A DNA stretch of 64,000 bases from Streptomyces violaceoruber (GTDB lineage: Bacteria; Actinomycetota; Actinomycetes; Streptomycetales; Streptomycetaceae). The position numbers were made by a program, and so were the translations under genes. The notes below the pieces were generated by a model, which searched no databases, was not told where the DNA came from, and worked only from the letters and a program-made list of their open reading frames with translations. The first letter of the stretch is position 1; the number at the start of each line of letters is the position of its first letter. Where the stretch lies: positions 1 through 64,000 of the forward strand of contig JODI01000012.1 of the NCBI GenBank assembly GCA_000720805.1, written 5' to 3'. Below, piece by piece: positions 53,651-61,527 of the stretch.

Positions 53651-54486
53651 AGCGCTCCTCGCGTCCGCTGCAACAGGCTCACGGAGTCTTCGGGGGTAAG
53701 AGCCTGCGCACGCATCCTGGCATACCGCTTTTGGAGGACGCTTACCTCCTTCGGGTCGGAGAAGAGCAGGCCCCCGCGTTGGCCCTCGTTGTAGGCGTAC
53801 CACTTGGCGTCCGGCGTTTCCAGCAACTGGATCGGACCTGCCAGTCCCGCGTGCGACTCCCGCACCAACGGCATGACCTGGATCTCGATGTTCCGCAGCC
53901 TCGCCATCTCCAGCACGTGGTCGATGAGCTCACGCGTCACCCCTGTTCCGCCGGTGCGCCGCAGGAACAACTGCTCTTCGAGGACGAAGCTGAAGTGGGT
54001 ATTCGGCCGCTCAAGCAGAAGTCGCTTCCGGTCGGCTCGTGCGGCCCACTGCGCCTCGATCTGCTCGTCCTGTAGCGGTGGCAGCTGATCGTCGAACAAC
54101 TGCCGCGCGTATGCCTCTGTCTGCAACAGTCCTGGAATCAGCCGGCATTCGTACGTGTACAGCGTGATGGCCTCGGCCTCCAACCTCGCCCACTGCCGAA
54201 ACCAGGCCGCCAACCCCGGCTGCCGAGCCAGATGCCCCGCCGCCTTCCGCAACGCCCCCGTGTTCCCCAGCACCTCCTCCGCCCGGTCCACGAGCGCTGG
54301 ATCCGGCATCCGTCGCCCCAACTCCACCGACGCCACGGTGTGTTTGGAGAATCGGACCTGGTCCGCGAACTCCTCCCGGCTCAGTCCCGCGTGCTCGCGC
54401 AACGCCTGGACGACCGCGCCGAACGTCCGCAGACTGTCGGACGACTCCGGCTCGCTCCCGCCCGCACCCACCACTCCGTCGACCAC
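53647..54486 (-). CDS. XRE regulator with DUF5753 domain (WhiJ-like)
   Basis: The 279-residue protein has an N-terminal helix-turn-helix (FGAVVQALREHAGLSREEFADQ, KHTVASVELGRRMPD). The Scr1/DUF5753 domain follows, from WFRQWARLEAEAITLYTYECRLIPGLLQTEAYAR to AKWYAYNEGQRGGLLFSDPKEVSVL. GTG 54486 has GGGAGGTGA upstream. It forms an operon with the DUF397 gene and is divergent from the ATP-binding protein across a strong inverted repeat that could be its operator. Confidence 0.93.
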   Translation of the reverse strand: MVDGVVGAGGSEPESSDSLRTFGAVVQALREHAGLSREEFADQVRFSKHTVASVELGRRMPDPALVDRAEEVLGNTGALRKAAGHLARQPGLAAWFRQWARLEAEAITLYTYECRLIPGLLQTEAYARQLFDDQLPPLQDEQIEAQWAARADRKRLLLERPNTHFSFVLEEQLFLRRTGGTGVTRELIDHVLEMARLRNIEIQVMPLVRESHAGLAGPIQLLETPDAKWYAYNEGQRGGLLFSDPKEVSVLQKRYARMRAQALTPEDSVSLLQRTRGAL

Positions 54487-54545
54487 CAGCGGTCACCTCC
54501 CGCAGACATGGTCACGGGCAGTCACCGGTACTGTCCAGTCGGTGA

Positions 54546-54572
54546 CCGCGTACGCTCGCGCAGCGTACGCGG
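54546..54572. promoter_or_regulatory. 11-bp-arm inverted repeat in the divergent XRE/ATPase promoter
   Basis: CCGCGTACGCT (54546-54556) and AGCGTACGCGG (54562-54572) are perfect arms around CGCGC. The repeat sits between the two divergent starts (54486 and 54617), with TACGCT inside each arm also resembling a -10 box. A binding site for the XRE protein is the simplest reading. Confidence 0.55.
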
Positions 54573-54616
54573 CGCCGGCCTGGTGAAGTACCCCTCGAGC
54601 CCGCCAGATTGGGCGC

Positions 54617-55108
54617 ATGACAGCACCTCCCGCCCGCCAGGACGCGGTTACCGTACGTGTGTTCACTCAGCGCCTCAGCTCCACGCCTCGCGGTGCCCGC
54701 CTGGGCCGGTACCTCGCCCTGGCCCAACTCCAGGCCTGGGGCATCCCGTACGGCAGCGACCCCTCCGACGCCGTGGCGGTGATCGTGGCCGAGCTGGCCG
54801 CCAACGCGGTGACTCACGGACGCGTCCCGGGCCGGGACTTCGAGCTGCGGCTGACGCTGGTCACCGGGAGGGTGTGCGTGGAGGTCACGGACACCCGCAC
54901 GGAACCCCGTCCGCCCGCCGCGGGAGACGTGCGGACTCCGACTCCGCGACCGCTGGACGAGGACGGCCGGGGCCTGCTCCTGGTCGACGCGCTCGCCGAC
55001 CGGTGGGAGGTGATCGACCGCGAGCCGCCGCCGGGCAAGACCGTGCGCGCCGAGGTCGACGTGCTGGGGTGGCTTCCTCTGACGCCCAGTCAGGGTAACG
55101 TGATGTGA
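54617..55108 (+). CDS. HATPase_c_2 ATP-binding protein (RsbW-like)
   Basis: The 163-residue protein has the GHKL fold of anti-sigma-factor-type kinases: N-box VAELAANAVTHG, G1 VCVEVTDTRTEP and G2 LDEDGRGLLLVDALADRW. It lacks a histidine-kinase dimerisation domain. Such small ATPases accompany XRE/DUF397 pairs in Streptomyces. ATG 54617 lies 131 bases from the divergent XRE start. Confidence 0.9.
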   Translation: MTAPPARQDAVTVRVFTQRLSSTPRGARLGRYLALAQLQAWGIPYGSDPSDAVAVIVAELAANAVTHGRVPGRDFELRLTLVTGRVCVEVTDTRTEPRPPAAGDVRTPTPRPLDEDGRGLLLVDALADRWEVIDREPPPGKTVRAEVDVLGWLPLTPSQGNVM

Positions 55109-55142
55109 CAAAAGGGTCGGAATAGGTCGAAAAGGAGTGCGA

Positions 55143-55439
55143 ATGGGGCTGACCGTGCGCGTCGAGAAGCGCATCGCCAAGGACTTTCCCGGGCGGGACG
55201 GCCAGGTCGTGGGGGAGCTTCTCGCCGAGCTCGTGCATCACCTGACCGAGCGGGGCGACCGGGAGGACAAGGAGCGCATCGCCGCCGCGACGCTCCTGTG
55301 CGGCCGGGGGCGGGTGGACCGCCTGCTGGACGCCGTACAGCTGGCCAAGGAGGACTGGAGGGACGTCCTGGTGGGGGCGGGTCTGGCGGACCAGGGCTGG
55401 CGCGAACGGCTGGAGGCGGACTTCGGCCCAGCCGTGTGA
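55143..55439 (+). CDS. small conserved-looking protein, unknown function
   Basis: The 98-residue product (MGLTVRVEKRIAKDFPGRDG...) is helical and charged, with an LLAELVHHLTERGDREDKERI region and a C-terminal DWRDVLVGAGLADQGWRERLEADF. AAAGGAG lies five bases upstream of ATG 55143. It follows the ATP-binding protein by 34 bases and is probably co-transcribed. Function not recognised. Confidence 0.7.
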   Translation: MGLTVRVEKRIAKDFPGRDGQVVGELLAELVHHLTERGDREDKERIAAATLLCGRGRVDRLLDAVQLAKEDWRDVLVGAGLADQGWRERLEADFGPAV

Positions 55440-55514
55440 GGTTCCACCGTGTGACGCTGTGCAGCGCCCGTTCGCCAGGCGGGCGCCGGCTCACGGGTGG
55501 GGCTGCGCGGACCA

Positions 55515-55543
55515 TTGACGCGCAAGGGGTTCGATTCTACGGT
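55515..55543 (+). promoter_or_regulatory. -35/-10 promoter of the GH43 genes
   Basis: TTGACG (55515-55520) and TACGGT (55538-55543) are separated by 17 bases, a good match to vegetative Streptomyces promoters. The predicted start lies near 55550, about 80 bases before the GTG of the first GH43 gene. Confidence 0.65.
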
Positions 55544-55566
55544 CCGTCCGAAGCTCTGATCGGTGA

Positions 55567-55581
55567 TCGATATATCGAACA
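55567..55581 (+). promoter_or_regulatory. shared dyad motif TCGATATATCGAACA (copy 2)
   Basis: TCGATATATCGA is a perfect 12-bp palindrome here, extended by ACA. It starts 29 bases after the start of the -10 box. The near-identical element at 25541 starts 31 bases after its -10 box. A repressor bound there would block elongation just after initiation. Confidence 0.65.
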
Positions 55582-55630
55582 CACCGAATGGGCCGAACGA
55601 GCCGTACTCCCCCCACGCAAGGAGACCCGT

Positions 55631-56635
55631 GTGAGCCGCACCTCCCGCACTCGCCGCACCTCCCGCACTCGCCGCACCCCCCGCAGAGCCGCCCTCCTCG
55701 CCGTCCCCGCCGCCGTCCTGCTCGCCCTGATACCGAGCACCGCGTCGGCGTACCCCAACCCCGGCCGCGTCACCGGCGACGTCGTCGTCCACGACCCGAC
55801 GATGATCCGCTCCTCGGCCGGCCGTTACCTGCTGTACGGCACCGGCGGCGGCCTCGGCTACAAGAGCTCCACCGACCGGATCGCCTTCACCAACGGCGGC
55901 GACGCCTTCGGCACCAAGCCCGGCTGGTGGTCCTCGTACGCCACCGAGGCCTGGGCGCCCGACATCTCGTACCACGGTGGCAAGTACCTGATGTACTACG
56001 CCGTTTCCACCTTCGGGTCGAACAAGTCGGCCATCGGCCTCGCGACGTCGAGCACCGGGCTGCCCGGCTCCTGGAGCGACCAGGGCACCGTCTACACCTC
56101 CACCACGTCCAGCGACTACAACGCCATCGACCCGAACCTCTTCGTCGACGACGACGGCAAGTGGTGGCTTTCCTTCGGGAGTTGGTGGACGGGGATCAAG
56201 ATGATCCAGATCAACCCGTCCACCGGGAAGCAGCTGTCCTCCAACACCACCCGGTACTCGATCGCCTCCCGCCCGACCGGGACCAAGGCGGTCGAGGCGC
56301 CGTACGTCGTCAAGCGGAACGGCTACTACTACCTCTTCGCCTCGTACGACACCTGCTGCGCCGGCACCAGCTCGACGTACAAGGTGAAGGTCGGCCGCGC
56401 CACCGGCGTCACCGGGCCGTACTACGACAAGAACGGCGTCGCGATGACGAACAACGGCGGCACGCCCGTCCTCGAGACGCACGGCAGCGTCATCGGCCCC
56501 GGCGGGCAGTCGATCATGAACGACTCCGACGGCGACCTGATCGTCTACCACTACTACGACGGCAACGACAACGGCACACCCAAGCTCGGCATCAACCTCC
56601 TGAACTGGAGCAGCGGATGGCCCGTCGCGTACTGA
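55631..56635 (+). CDS. secreted arabinan endo-1,5-alpha-L-arabinosidase, GH43
   Basis: The 334-residue protein has an unusually long Arg/Thr/Ser-rich leader (RTSRTRRTSRTRR) encoded by an 18-bp tandem repeat, a hydrophobic core, and cleavage near STASA. The five-bladed propeller shows the GH43 triad: base D55 (VVVHDPTMIR), pKa-tuning D167 (NAIDPNLF) and acid E222 (KAVEAPYVV). The SSTDRIAFTNGGDAF and GHG-like ETHGSVIGPGG regions fit endo-arabinanases. GTG 55631 follows AAGGAGA. It would cut the alpha-1,5-arabinan backbone outside the cell. The second GH43 gene overlaps it by 19 bases. Confidence 0.9.
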   Translation: MSRTSRTRRTSRTRRTPRRAALLAVPAAVLLALIPSTASAYPNPGRVTGDVVVHDPTMIRSSAGRYLLYGTGGGLGYKSSTDRIAFTNGGDAFGTKPGWWSSYATEAWAPDISYHGGKYLMYYAVSTFGSNKSAIGLATSSTGLPGSWSDQGTVYTSTTSSDYNAIDPNLFVDDDGKWWLSFGSWWTGIKMIQINPSTGKQLSSNTTRYSIASRPTGTKAVEAPYVVKRNGYYYLFASYDTCCAGTSSTYKVKVGRATGVTGPYYDKNGVAMTNNGGTPVLETHGSVIGPGGQSIMNDSDGDLIVYHYYDGNDNGTPKLGINLLNWSSGWPVAY

Positions 56636-58047
56636 CCCTGCTGGCCGCGCTGCTGCTCGCCCTCTCGCTCGGGCAGTCCTCCGCGAGCGCGGCCTCCTTC
56701 ACGAACCCGGTCAAGGCGCAGAAGGGCGCCGACCCCTGGATCTCGTACTACAACGGCAACTACTACCTGGTGACGACGAGCTGGACCGACGTCATCACCA
56801 TGCGCAAGTCGGCCACCCTGGCCGGGCTCGCCACCGCGCCCAGCGTGCAGGTGTGGAAGGGCGACGCGGCGAACCGGTGCTGCAACATCTGGGCTCCCGA
56901 GATCCACTTCCTCAACGGCCGCTGGTACCTGTACTACGTCGCCGGTCAGAACGTCTCCGACTACAACCCGACGCAGCGCACCCACGTCCTGGAGAGCGCG
57001 GGGTCGGACCCGATGGGTCCGTACACCTACCGCAACCAGCTCAACTCCGCCTGGATGCTGGACCCGACGGTCGCCACCATCAACGGTCAGCTGTACCTGT
57101 TCGGCAGCGCGAGCGGCGGGACGCAGAACCTCGTCGCGGCCCGCATGTCCAACCCGTACACCCTGGCCACCGGCTTCTCCACCATCTCCAGGCCGACCAA
57201 CTCCTGGGAGACGTCGGGCGGTTCGGTCAACGAGGGGCCGGAGATCCTCCAGCGCGGCGGGAAGACCTTCCTGGTCTACTCGGCGAGCGGCTGCTGGACC
57301 CCCGACTACAAACTCGGCCAGCTGACCCTGACCGGTTCCGACCCCCTGGCCGCGTCCTCCTGGACGAAGAAGTCCACGCCGGTCTTCCAGCGCGACGACG
57401 CGGGCGGCGTCTACGGGCCCGGACACAACGGCTTCTTCACCTCGCCGGACGGCACCGAGAACTGGATCGTCTACCACGCCAACGACTCCGCCTCCGACGG
57501 CTGCGACAACGGCCGTACGGCGCGGGCGCAGAAGTTCACCTGGAACTCCGACGGCACGCCGAACCTCGGCACACCGGTCCGGCTCGGGGCGAGCATGAGC
57601 GGCCCGTCGGGCGAACCGTCGACCGCCTCGACGACGTACACGCTCACCAACCGCAACAGCTCGAAGTGCCTTGAGGTGGCCGGTGGTTCGACGGCCGACG
57701 GGGCCAACGTGCAGCAGTACTCGTGCAACGGCGGCACCAACCAGAGATGGCGCGTCGAGGACCGGGGCGACGACACCAGCCGCCTCGTCAACGTGGCCAC
57801 CGGCAAGGTCCTCGACACCGCCGACTGCTCCTCCGCGGACGGCGCCGACCTGCGCCAGTGGTCATGGCTCGACAACACCTGCCAGCGGTTCCGGTTCCTG
57901 GCCACGGACTCCGGTTACGTCCGGATCGTGAACCAGGCCACGGGCAAGGTGGCGGACGTCGCGGACTGCTCCACGGCGGACGGCGCGGACGTACGGCAGT
58001 GGTCGTGGCTGAGCAACAACTGCCAACAGTGGAGACTGAATCCCTGA
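56617..58047 (+). CDS. secreted GH43 exo-arabinofuranosidase/arabinanase with ricin-type CBM13
   Basis: The 476-residue protein has a signal peptide (VLTLLAALLLALSLGQSSAS, cleavage at ASA-A). The GH43 propeller has D39 (KGADPWISYY), D149 (WMLDPTVATI) and E206 (NEGPEI) as the catalytic set. A Ser/Thr linker leads to a C-terminal ricin-B trefoil (residues ~345-476) with three QxW-type repeats (NQRWRVED, CQRFRFLA, CQQWRLNP). The start ATG 56617 lies within the end of the endo-arabinanase gene with GGAGCAGCGG upstream, so both are on one mRNA. It likely trims arabino-oligosaccharides while the trefoil binds polymer. Confidence 0.9.
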   Translation: MARRVLTLLAALLLALSLGQSSASAASFTNPVKAQKGADPWISYYNGNYYLVTTSWTDVITMRKSATLAGLATAPSVQVWKGDAANRCCNIWAPEIHFLNGRWYLYYVAGQNVSDYNPTQRTHVLESAGSDPMGPYTYRNQLNSAWMLDPTVATINGQLYLFGSASGGTQNLVAARMSNPYTLATGFSTISRPTNSWETSGGSVNEGPEILQRGGKTFLVYSASGCWTPDYKLGQLTLTGSDPLAASSWTKKSTPVFQRDDAGGVYGPGHNGFFTSPDGTENWIVYHANDSASDGCDNGRTARAQKFTWNSDGTPNLGTPVRLGASMSGPSGEPSTASTTYTLTNRNSSKCLEVAGGSTADGANVQQYSCNGGTNQRWRVEDRGDDTSRLVNVATGKVLDTADCSSADGADLRQWSWLDNTCQRFRFLATDSGYVRIVNQATGKVADVADCSTADGADVRQWSWLSNNCQQWRLNP

Positions 58048-58107
58048 GGCCACTGTTCGCGGTGCGGCCCGACCCGGTCAGGCGGTCAGGCCGCACCGCG
58101 GTGTGAT

Positions 58108-58275
58108 TTCCCGCCGGCTCACCGCCGTACGCCAGAGGCATCCGAACGCGGAGGCGGGCCATGACGTCGCGGGTGGCGGGCGCGTCGCCGCCCTGTTCGG
58201 CGGTGAGAACGCAACGCGAGGGGTGGGCAGCGTGCGTCGGCGGCGAGGTGGATCTTGGTGTTCGGCTTTGCGGGC
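58108..58275 (-). pseudogene. IS5-type transposase remnant
   Basis: On the minus strand one frame reads PNTKIHLAADARCPPLA and, after a frameshift, another reads VLTAEQGGDAPATRDVMARL. Together they match the TxKIHLAxDxxxxPLAFxLTxGQxxDxxxxxxxxxxL segment of IS5-group transposases. Only this small piece survives, in the gap between the GH43 gene and the convergent aminotransferase gene. Confidence 0.75.
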
Positions 58276-58315
58276 CGGGGTTCCGCCTCGACGCGACCGG
58301 CGGCTCCGCCCGCCC

Positions 58316-60058
58316 TCACCCGGCCTGACCCATCCCCGCCGCGTTCGGCCAGCTCTGTGCGTTGGGCCAGCCGGTGGCGGCGGCGGGGGTGAGGTCGGGT
58401 ACCGGCGCCGGGCCGGTCATGCCGCGGACCTGCGCGGCGGTGAGGCCGCCGCGGGCCGGGACGCCCGGCGGGGTCGGGCCGGCGGCGGCCGCCGGGACCG
58501 GGGTCGGCATCTGGTTCGGCATCTGCATGGGTGCGGGCGTGGGCATCTGAGGCGGCGTCGGCATCTGAGGGGGCGTGGGCATCTGCGCGGGCATCGGCAT
58601 CTGGGCCGGGGCCGGCGGAGCCGGCATGCCGAACGGCTGGGGCGCCTGAGCCACCGCCGGCATCGGCACCTGGGCACCGCCGGGCTGAGCCGGCCGGGCC
58701 GGCTGGGCGGGCTGGCCGGGCATCCCGGCACCGCCGGCCTGGGCCGCCGCCGGCATCGGCATGCCGGAGCCGATGGACGGGGCCGCGTGCAGCCCCTGGC
58801 CACCGGAGCCACCGGCAGCCATCGCCTGACCTGCCAGGCCCTGCATACCGGCACCGTTGGTGGCGCCGACCAGCCGGTCCACGGCCGCCGTACCCGAGCT
58901 GTAGCTGGTCCCGGTAGCCAGCTCGGGCACGGCGGCTCCCCTCCTGGTCCCGTAGAGCACCTGTTCCAGGCCGGACACCAGGCGACGCACGTCCACCTGG
59001 GGGCGCACCACGAGTCTCAGGAAGCGGCTGGAGGAGCCGATCTTGTTGCCGCACTCGCGGACGAGGATCCGGTGCTCGGTGAGCATCCGGTCCCGGACCA
59101 CGGTGCCTTCGGCGCCGACGGGAAGGCGCACGAAGAGGAAGTTGCCCTGCGACGGATAGACCGTCAGGCCCGGCAGGTTGGCGAGCTGGCCGGCCATGTC
59201 CAGGCGGTCACGGCGGACCTGCTGGAGGCTCTGGGCGTACTCGGAGCCGTGCTCCTTCAGCATGAACACCACATGCTCGGCGAAGGAGTTGAGGTTCCAC
59301 TTGGGCAGCATGGAGCGGATCCGGCCGGCCAGGGCCGGGTTGGCGACGAGGTAGCCGAACCGTATGCCGTGCAGGCCGAAGTTCTTGCCGAGGCTGCGCA
59401 GCACCACCACGTTGGGCCGCAGCATGGCCTCCTGGACGACGCTGGGTTCGACCTCGGCGTCGGCGAACTCCAGGAAGGACTCGTCGATGACGACCAGGTC
59501 CAGGTCGGCCATCGCGTCCATGAACTGCGTGATGGCGTGCTTGTGCAGAAAGCCGCCGTCCGGGTTGTTCGGGTTGCAGATCACGGCGACGCGGGTGCCG
59601 CGGGCGCGGATGAACTCGGCGTACTGGGCGAGGTCCAGGGCGAAGCCGCTGGACTCCTGGAGGGGGAACATGTCGACCCGCTTGCCGGTCTCCATCGGCT
59701 GGTCGGTCCAGCGGCCGAAGGTGGGGACGGGGATGGCGAGCGACTCGCGCACCAGCAGGTGGTCGATCCAGGTGATCAGCTCGGTGGAGCCGTTGCCCAT
59801 CGCCACGCACTGCGGGGGGAGTTGGAGCAGGTTGCACAGCTCGGCCGTGATGGTGTCGGCGCTGCTCGGGTAGTACGTGACGATCTCCCGCAGCCGGCTC
59901 GCCATCTCCTCGAACATCGGCGGGGTGGGGAAGTAGGGGTTGCAGGGAATGCAGAAGTCGACCGGACCGGTTCCCTCGCCGCCCTCCCGTGTCAACGCCG
60001 CCATCGACGGGCTGTGCGCCGCGGTGCTGCGGAACAGCGAGGTGACGTTGTCAGCCAA
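58316..60058 (-). CDS. PLP-dependent aminotransferase with Met/Pro-rich C-terminal tail
   Basis: The first ~360 of 580 residues form a fold-type I aminotransferase close to histidinol-phosphate/class I-II enzymes: YYPSSADTITAELCNLL, AMGNGSTELITW, CNPNNPDGGFL, LVVIDESFLEF, and the PLP lysine K225 in LRSLGKNFGLHGIRFGY. The last ~215 residues are low-complexity (Gly/Ala, then PQMPTP and QMPxP repeats, ending NAAGMGQAG), probably disordered. The start is TTG 60058 preceded by GGAGG. The substrate is unknown; there is no histidine operon nearby. Confidence 0.87.
   Translation of the reverse strand: MADNVTSLFRSTAAHSPSMAALTREGGEGTGPVDFCIPCNPYFPTPPMFEEMASRLREIVTYYPSSADTITAELCNLLQLPPQCVAMGNGSTELITWIDHLLVRESLAIPVPTFGRWTDQPMETGKRVDMFPLQESSGFALDLAQYAEFIRARGTRVAVICNPNNPDGGFLHKHAITQFMDAMADLDLVVIDESFLEFADAEVEPSVVQEAMLRPNVVVLRSLGKNFGLHGIRFGYLVANPALAGRIRSMLPKWNLNSFAEHVVFMLKEHGSEYAQSLQQVRRDRLDMAGQLANLPGLTVYPSQGNFLFVRLPVGAEGTVVRDRMLTEHRILVRECGNKIGSSSRFLRLVVRPQVDVRRLVSGLEQVLYGTRRGAAVPELATGTSYSSGTAAVDRLVGATNGAGMQGLAGQAMAAGGSGGQGLHAAPSIGSGMPMPAAAQAGGAGMPGQPAQPARPAQPGGAQVPMPAVAQAPQPFGMPAPPAPAQMPMPAQMPTPPQMPTPPQMPTPAPMQMPNQMPTPVPAAAAGPTPPGVPARGGLTAAQVRGMTGPAPVPDLTPAAATGWPNAQSWPNAAGMGQAG
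58504..58605. repeat. GGCATCTG-rich imperfect tandem repeat within the aminotransferase gene
   Basis: GGCATCTG recurs several times at roughly 18-base steps, in frame, and encodes the QMPTP-type repeats of the aminotransferase tail. Length variation between strains is expected for such a tract. Confidence 0.7.
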
Positions 60059-60241
60059 GGGAGCCTCCGTATGGGGCGGGCCTGGCGGGGACGACCGGGC
60101 CCGTCGTCTTGGGTGGCCCGCGCGGGGGAGCGCGGGCCGCCCTTACATACGGAGGCCGGGGTGGCGCCGTTCAACGCGTGTGAAAGAAGTGTGACCTATC
60201 AACTTCATCCGGCGGACGCGTCGGGACGACGCCGGCCGGCC

Positions 60242-61390
60242 TTACGCGTCGAACGTGTGGACCGTCGTCGTCCTGTACGTCTGCCCAGGTCGCAGCACCG
60301 TCGACGGGAACGACGAGTGGTTCGGCGAGTCCGGGAAGTGCTGCGTCTCCAGGCACAGCGCGTCACCCTGGCGGTAGGTGCTGCCACCGGTGCCGGTCAG
60401 GGTGCCGTCGAGGAAGTTGCCGGAGTAGAACTGCAGCCCCGGCTCGACGGTCGCGATCTTCAGGGTGCGCCCGGAGGACGGGTCGCAGAGGGTGGCCACG
60501 TGCTCGGGCTTCGCGGTGATGCCCTTGTCGAGGACCCAGTTGTGGTCGTAGCCCTTGGCGAGGACCTGCTGCGGGTGACCGTCCCGGATGTCCCGGCCGA
60601 TCGCCTTGGCCTTGCGGAAGTCGAAGGGCGTGCCGGAGACCTTCGCCAGCTCGCCGGTCGGGATGAGGCCCGCGTCGGTGGGCGTGTAGCGGCCGGCGGC
60701 GATCTTCAGCTCGTGGTTCTCGACGGTGCCGCTGCCCTCGCCGGCCAGGTTCCAGTACACGTGGCTGGTCAGGTTGACCACGGTGGCCCTGGTGGTGGTG
60801 GCCTCGTAGTCGATGCGCCAGTCGCCGTGCCGGGTGAGGGTGTACGTCACCTTCACCTTGAGCGTGCCCGGGTAGCCCATCTCGCCGTCGGCGCTCGTGT
60901 AGTGCAGGTACAGGCCGACGTCGGAGCCCTTGGTGAACGGCTCGACGTCCCACACCCGCTTGTCGAAGCCCTGGGTGCCGCCGTGCAGGCTGTTGGCGCC
61001 GTCGTTGACGGAGAGCTGGTAGCTCTTGCCGTCCAGGGTGAACTGGCCCTTGGCTATGCGGTTGCCGTAGCGGCCGATCAGCGCGCCGAAGTACGGGGTC
61101 TTGGCGACGTAGTCCTCGATGTTGTCGAAGCCGAGGGAGACGTTGGCGTAGCGGCCCTTGCGGTCCGGGATCTCCAGGGACTGGACGACGCCGCCCCAGG
61201 AGAGGACCTTCATCCGCGTGCCGCCGTTCTCCAGCGACCAGCGGTGGACCTTCGTGCCGTCGGCCAGCTTGCCGAAGAGCTCCTTCACCGGCTTCCTGCC
61301 TCCTGTGGCGTGCGCGGTGCCACTGACGGTGGCGGTGGTGACACCGGCGGCGGCGGCCCCGGCGATGACGGTACGTCTGCTCAGTTCCAC
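60242..61390 (-). CDS. Tat-exported aldose 1-epimerase
   Basis: The 382-residue galactose-mutarotase-fold protein has a twin-arginine leader ([15 protein letters not shown], cleavage near AHA). Family landmarks are [44 protein letters not shown] with the catalytic-type His, and [16 protein letters not shown] with the catalytic-type Glu. Exported epimerases interconvert sugar anomers before uptake. The start is GTG 61390. It lies downstream of the mms transporter genes but beyond their terminator, so it has its own promoter. Confidence 0.92.
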   Translation of the reverse strand: MELSRRTVIAGAAAAGVTTATVSGTAHATGGRKPVKELFGKLADGTKVHRWSLENGGTRMKVLSWGGVVQSLEIPDRKGRYANVSLGFDNIEDYVAKTPYFGALIGRYGNRIAKGQFTLDGKSYQLSVNDGANSLHGGTQGFDKRVWDVEPFTKGSDVGLYLHYTSADGEMGYPGTLKVKVTYTLTRHGDWRIDYEATTTRATVVNLTSHVYWNLAGEGSGTVENHELKIAAGRYTPTDAGLIPTGELAKVSGTPFDFRKAKAIGRDIRDGHPQQVLAKGYDHNWVLDKGITAKPEHVATLCDPSSGRTLKIATVEPGLQFYSGNFLDGTLTGTGGSTYRQGDALCLETQHFPDSPNHSSFPSTVLRPGQTYRTTTVHTFDA

Positions 61391-61488
61391 GGGCGGCTCC
61401 TCGTGAATGAGGGGAGTTGCCTCCCCCTACTGTGCGGTGCGTAGTCGTACGACAGTCGTGCTGTTCCTGTGTGAGGCCGAGTCCGCAA

Positions 61489-61526
61489 AAGGCCGGGGCC
61501 CCGCCGTCCGGCGGGGCCCCGGTCGC
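61489..61526 (-). terminator. intrinsic terminator downstream of mmsB
   Basis: A 13-bp perfect stem (61493-61505 with 61510-61522, loop GTCC) is followed, in the minus direction, by GGCCTTTTGCGG. This gives a U-run rare in Streptomyces. It starts a few bases after the mmsB stop. Confidence 0.85.
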
Positions 61527-61527
61527 T

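Noticed and set aside
58103..61444. Plus-strand frame of 1113 codons
   Set aside because: It covers the aminotransferase and aldose epimerase genes in antisense, with shadow composition.
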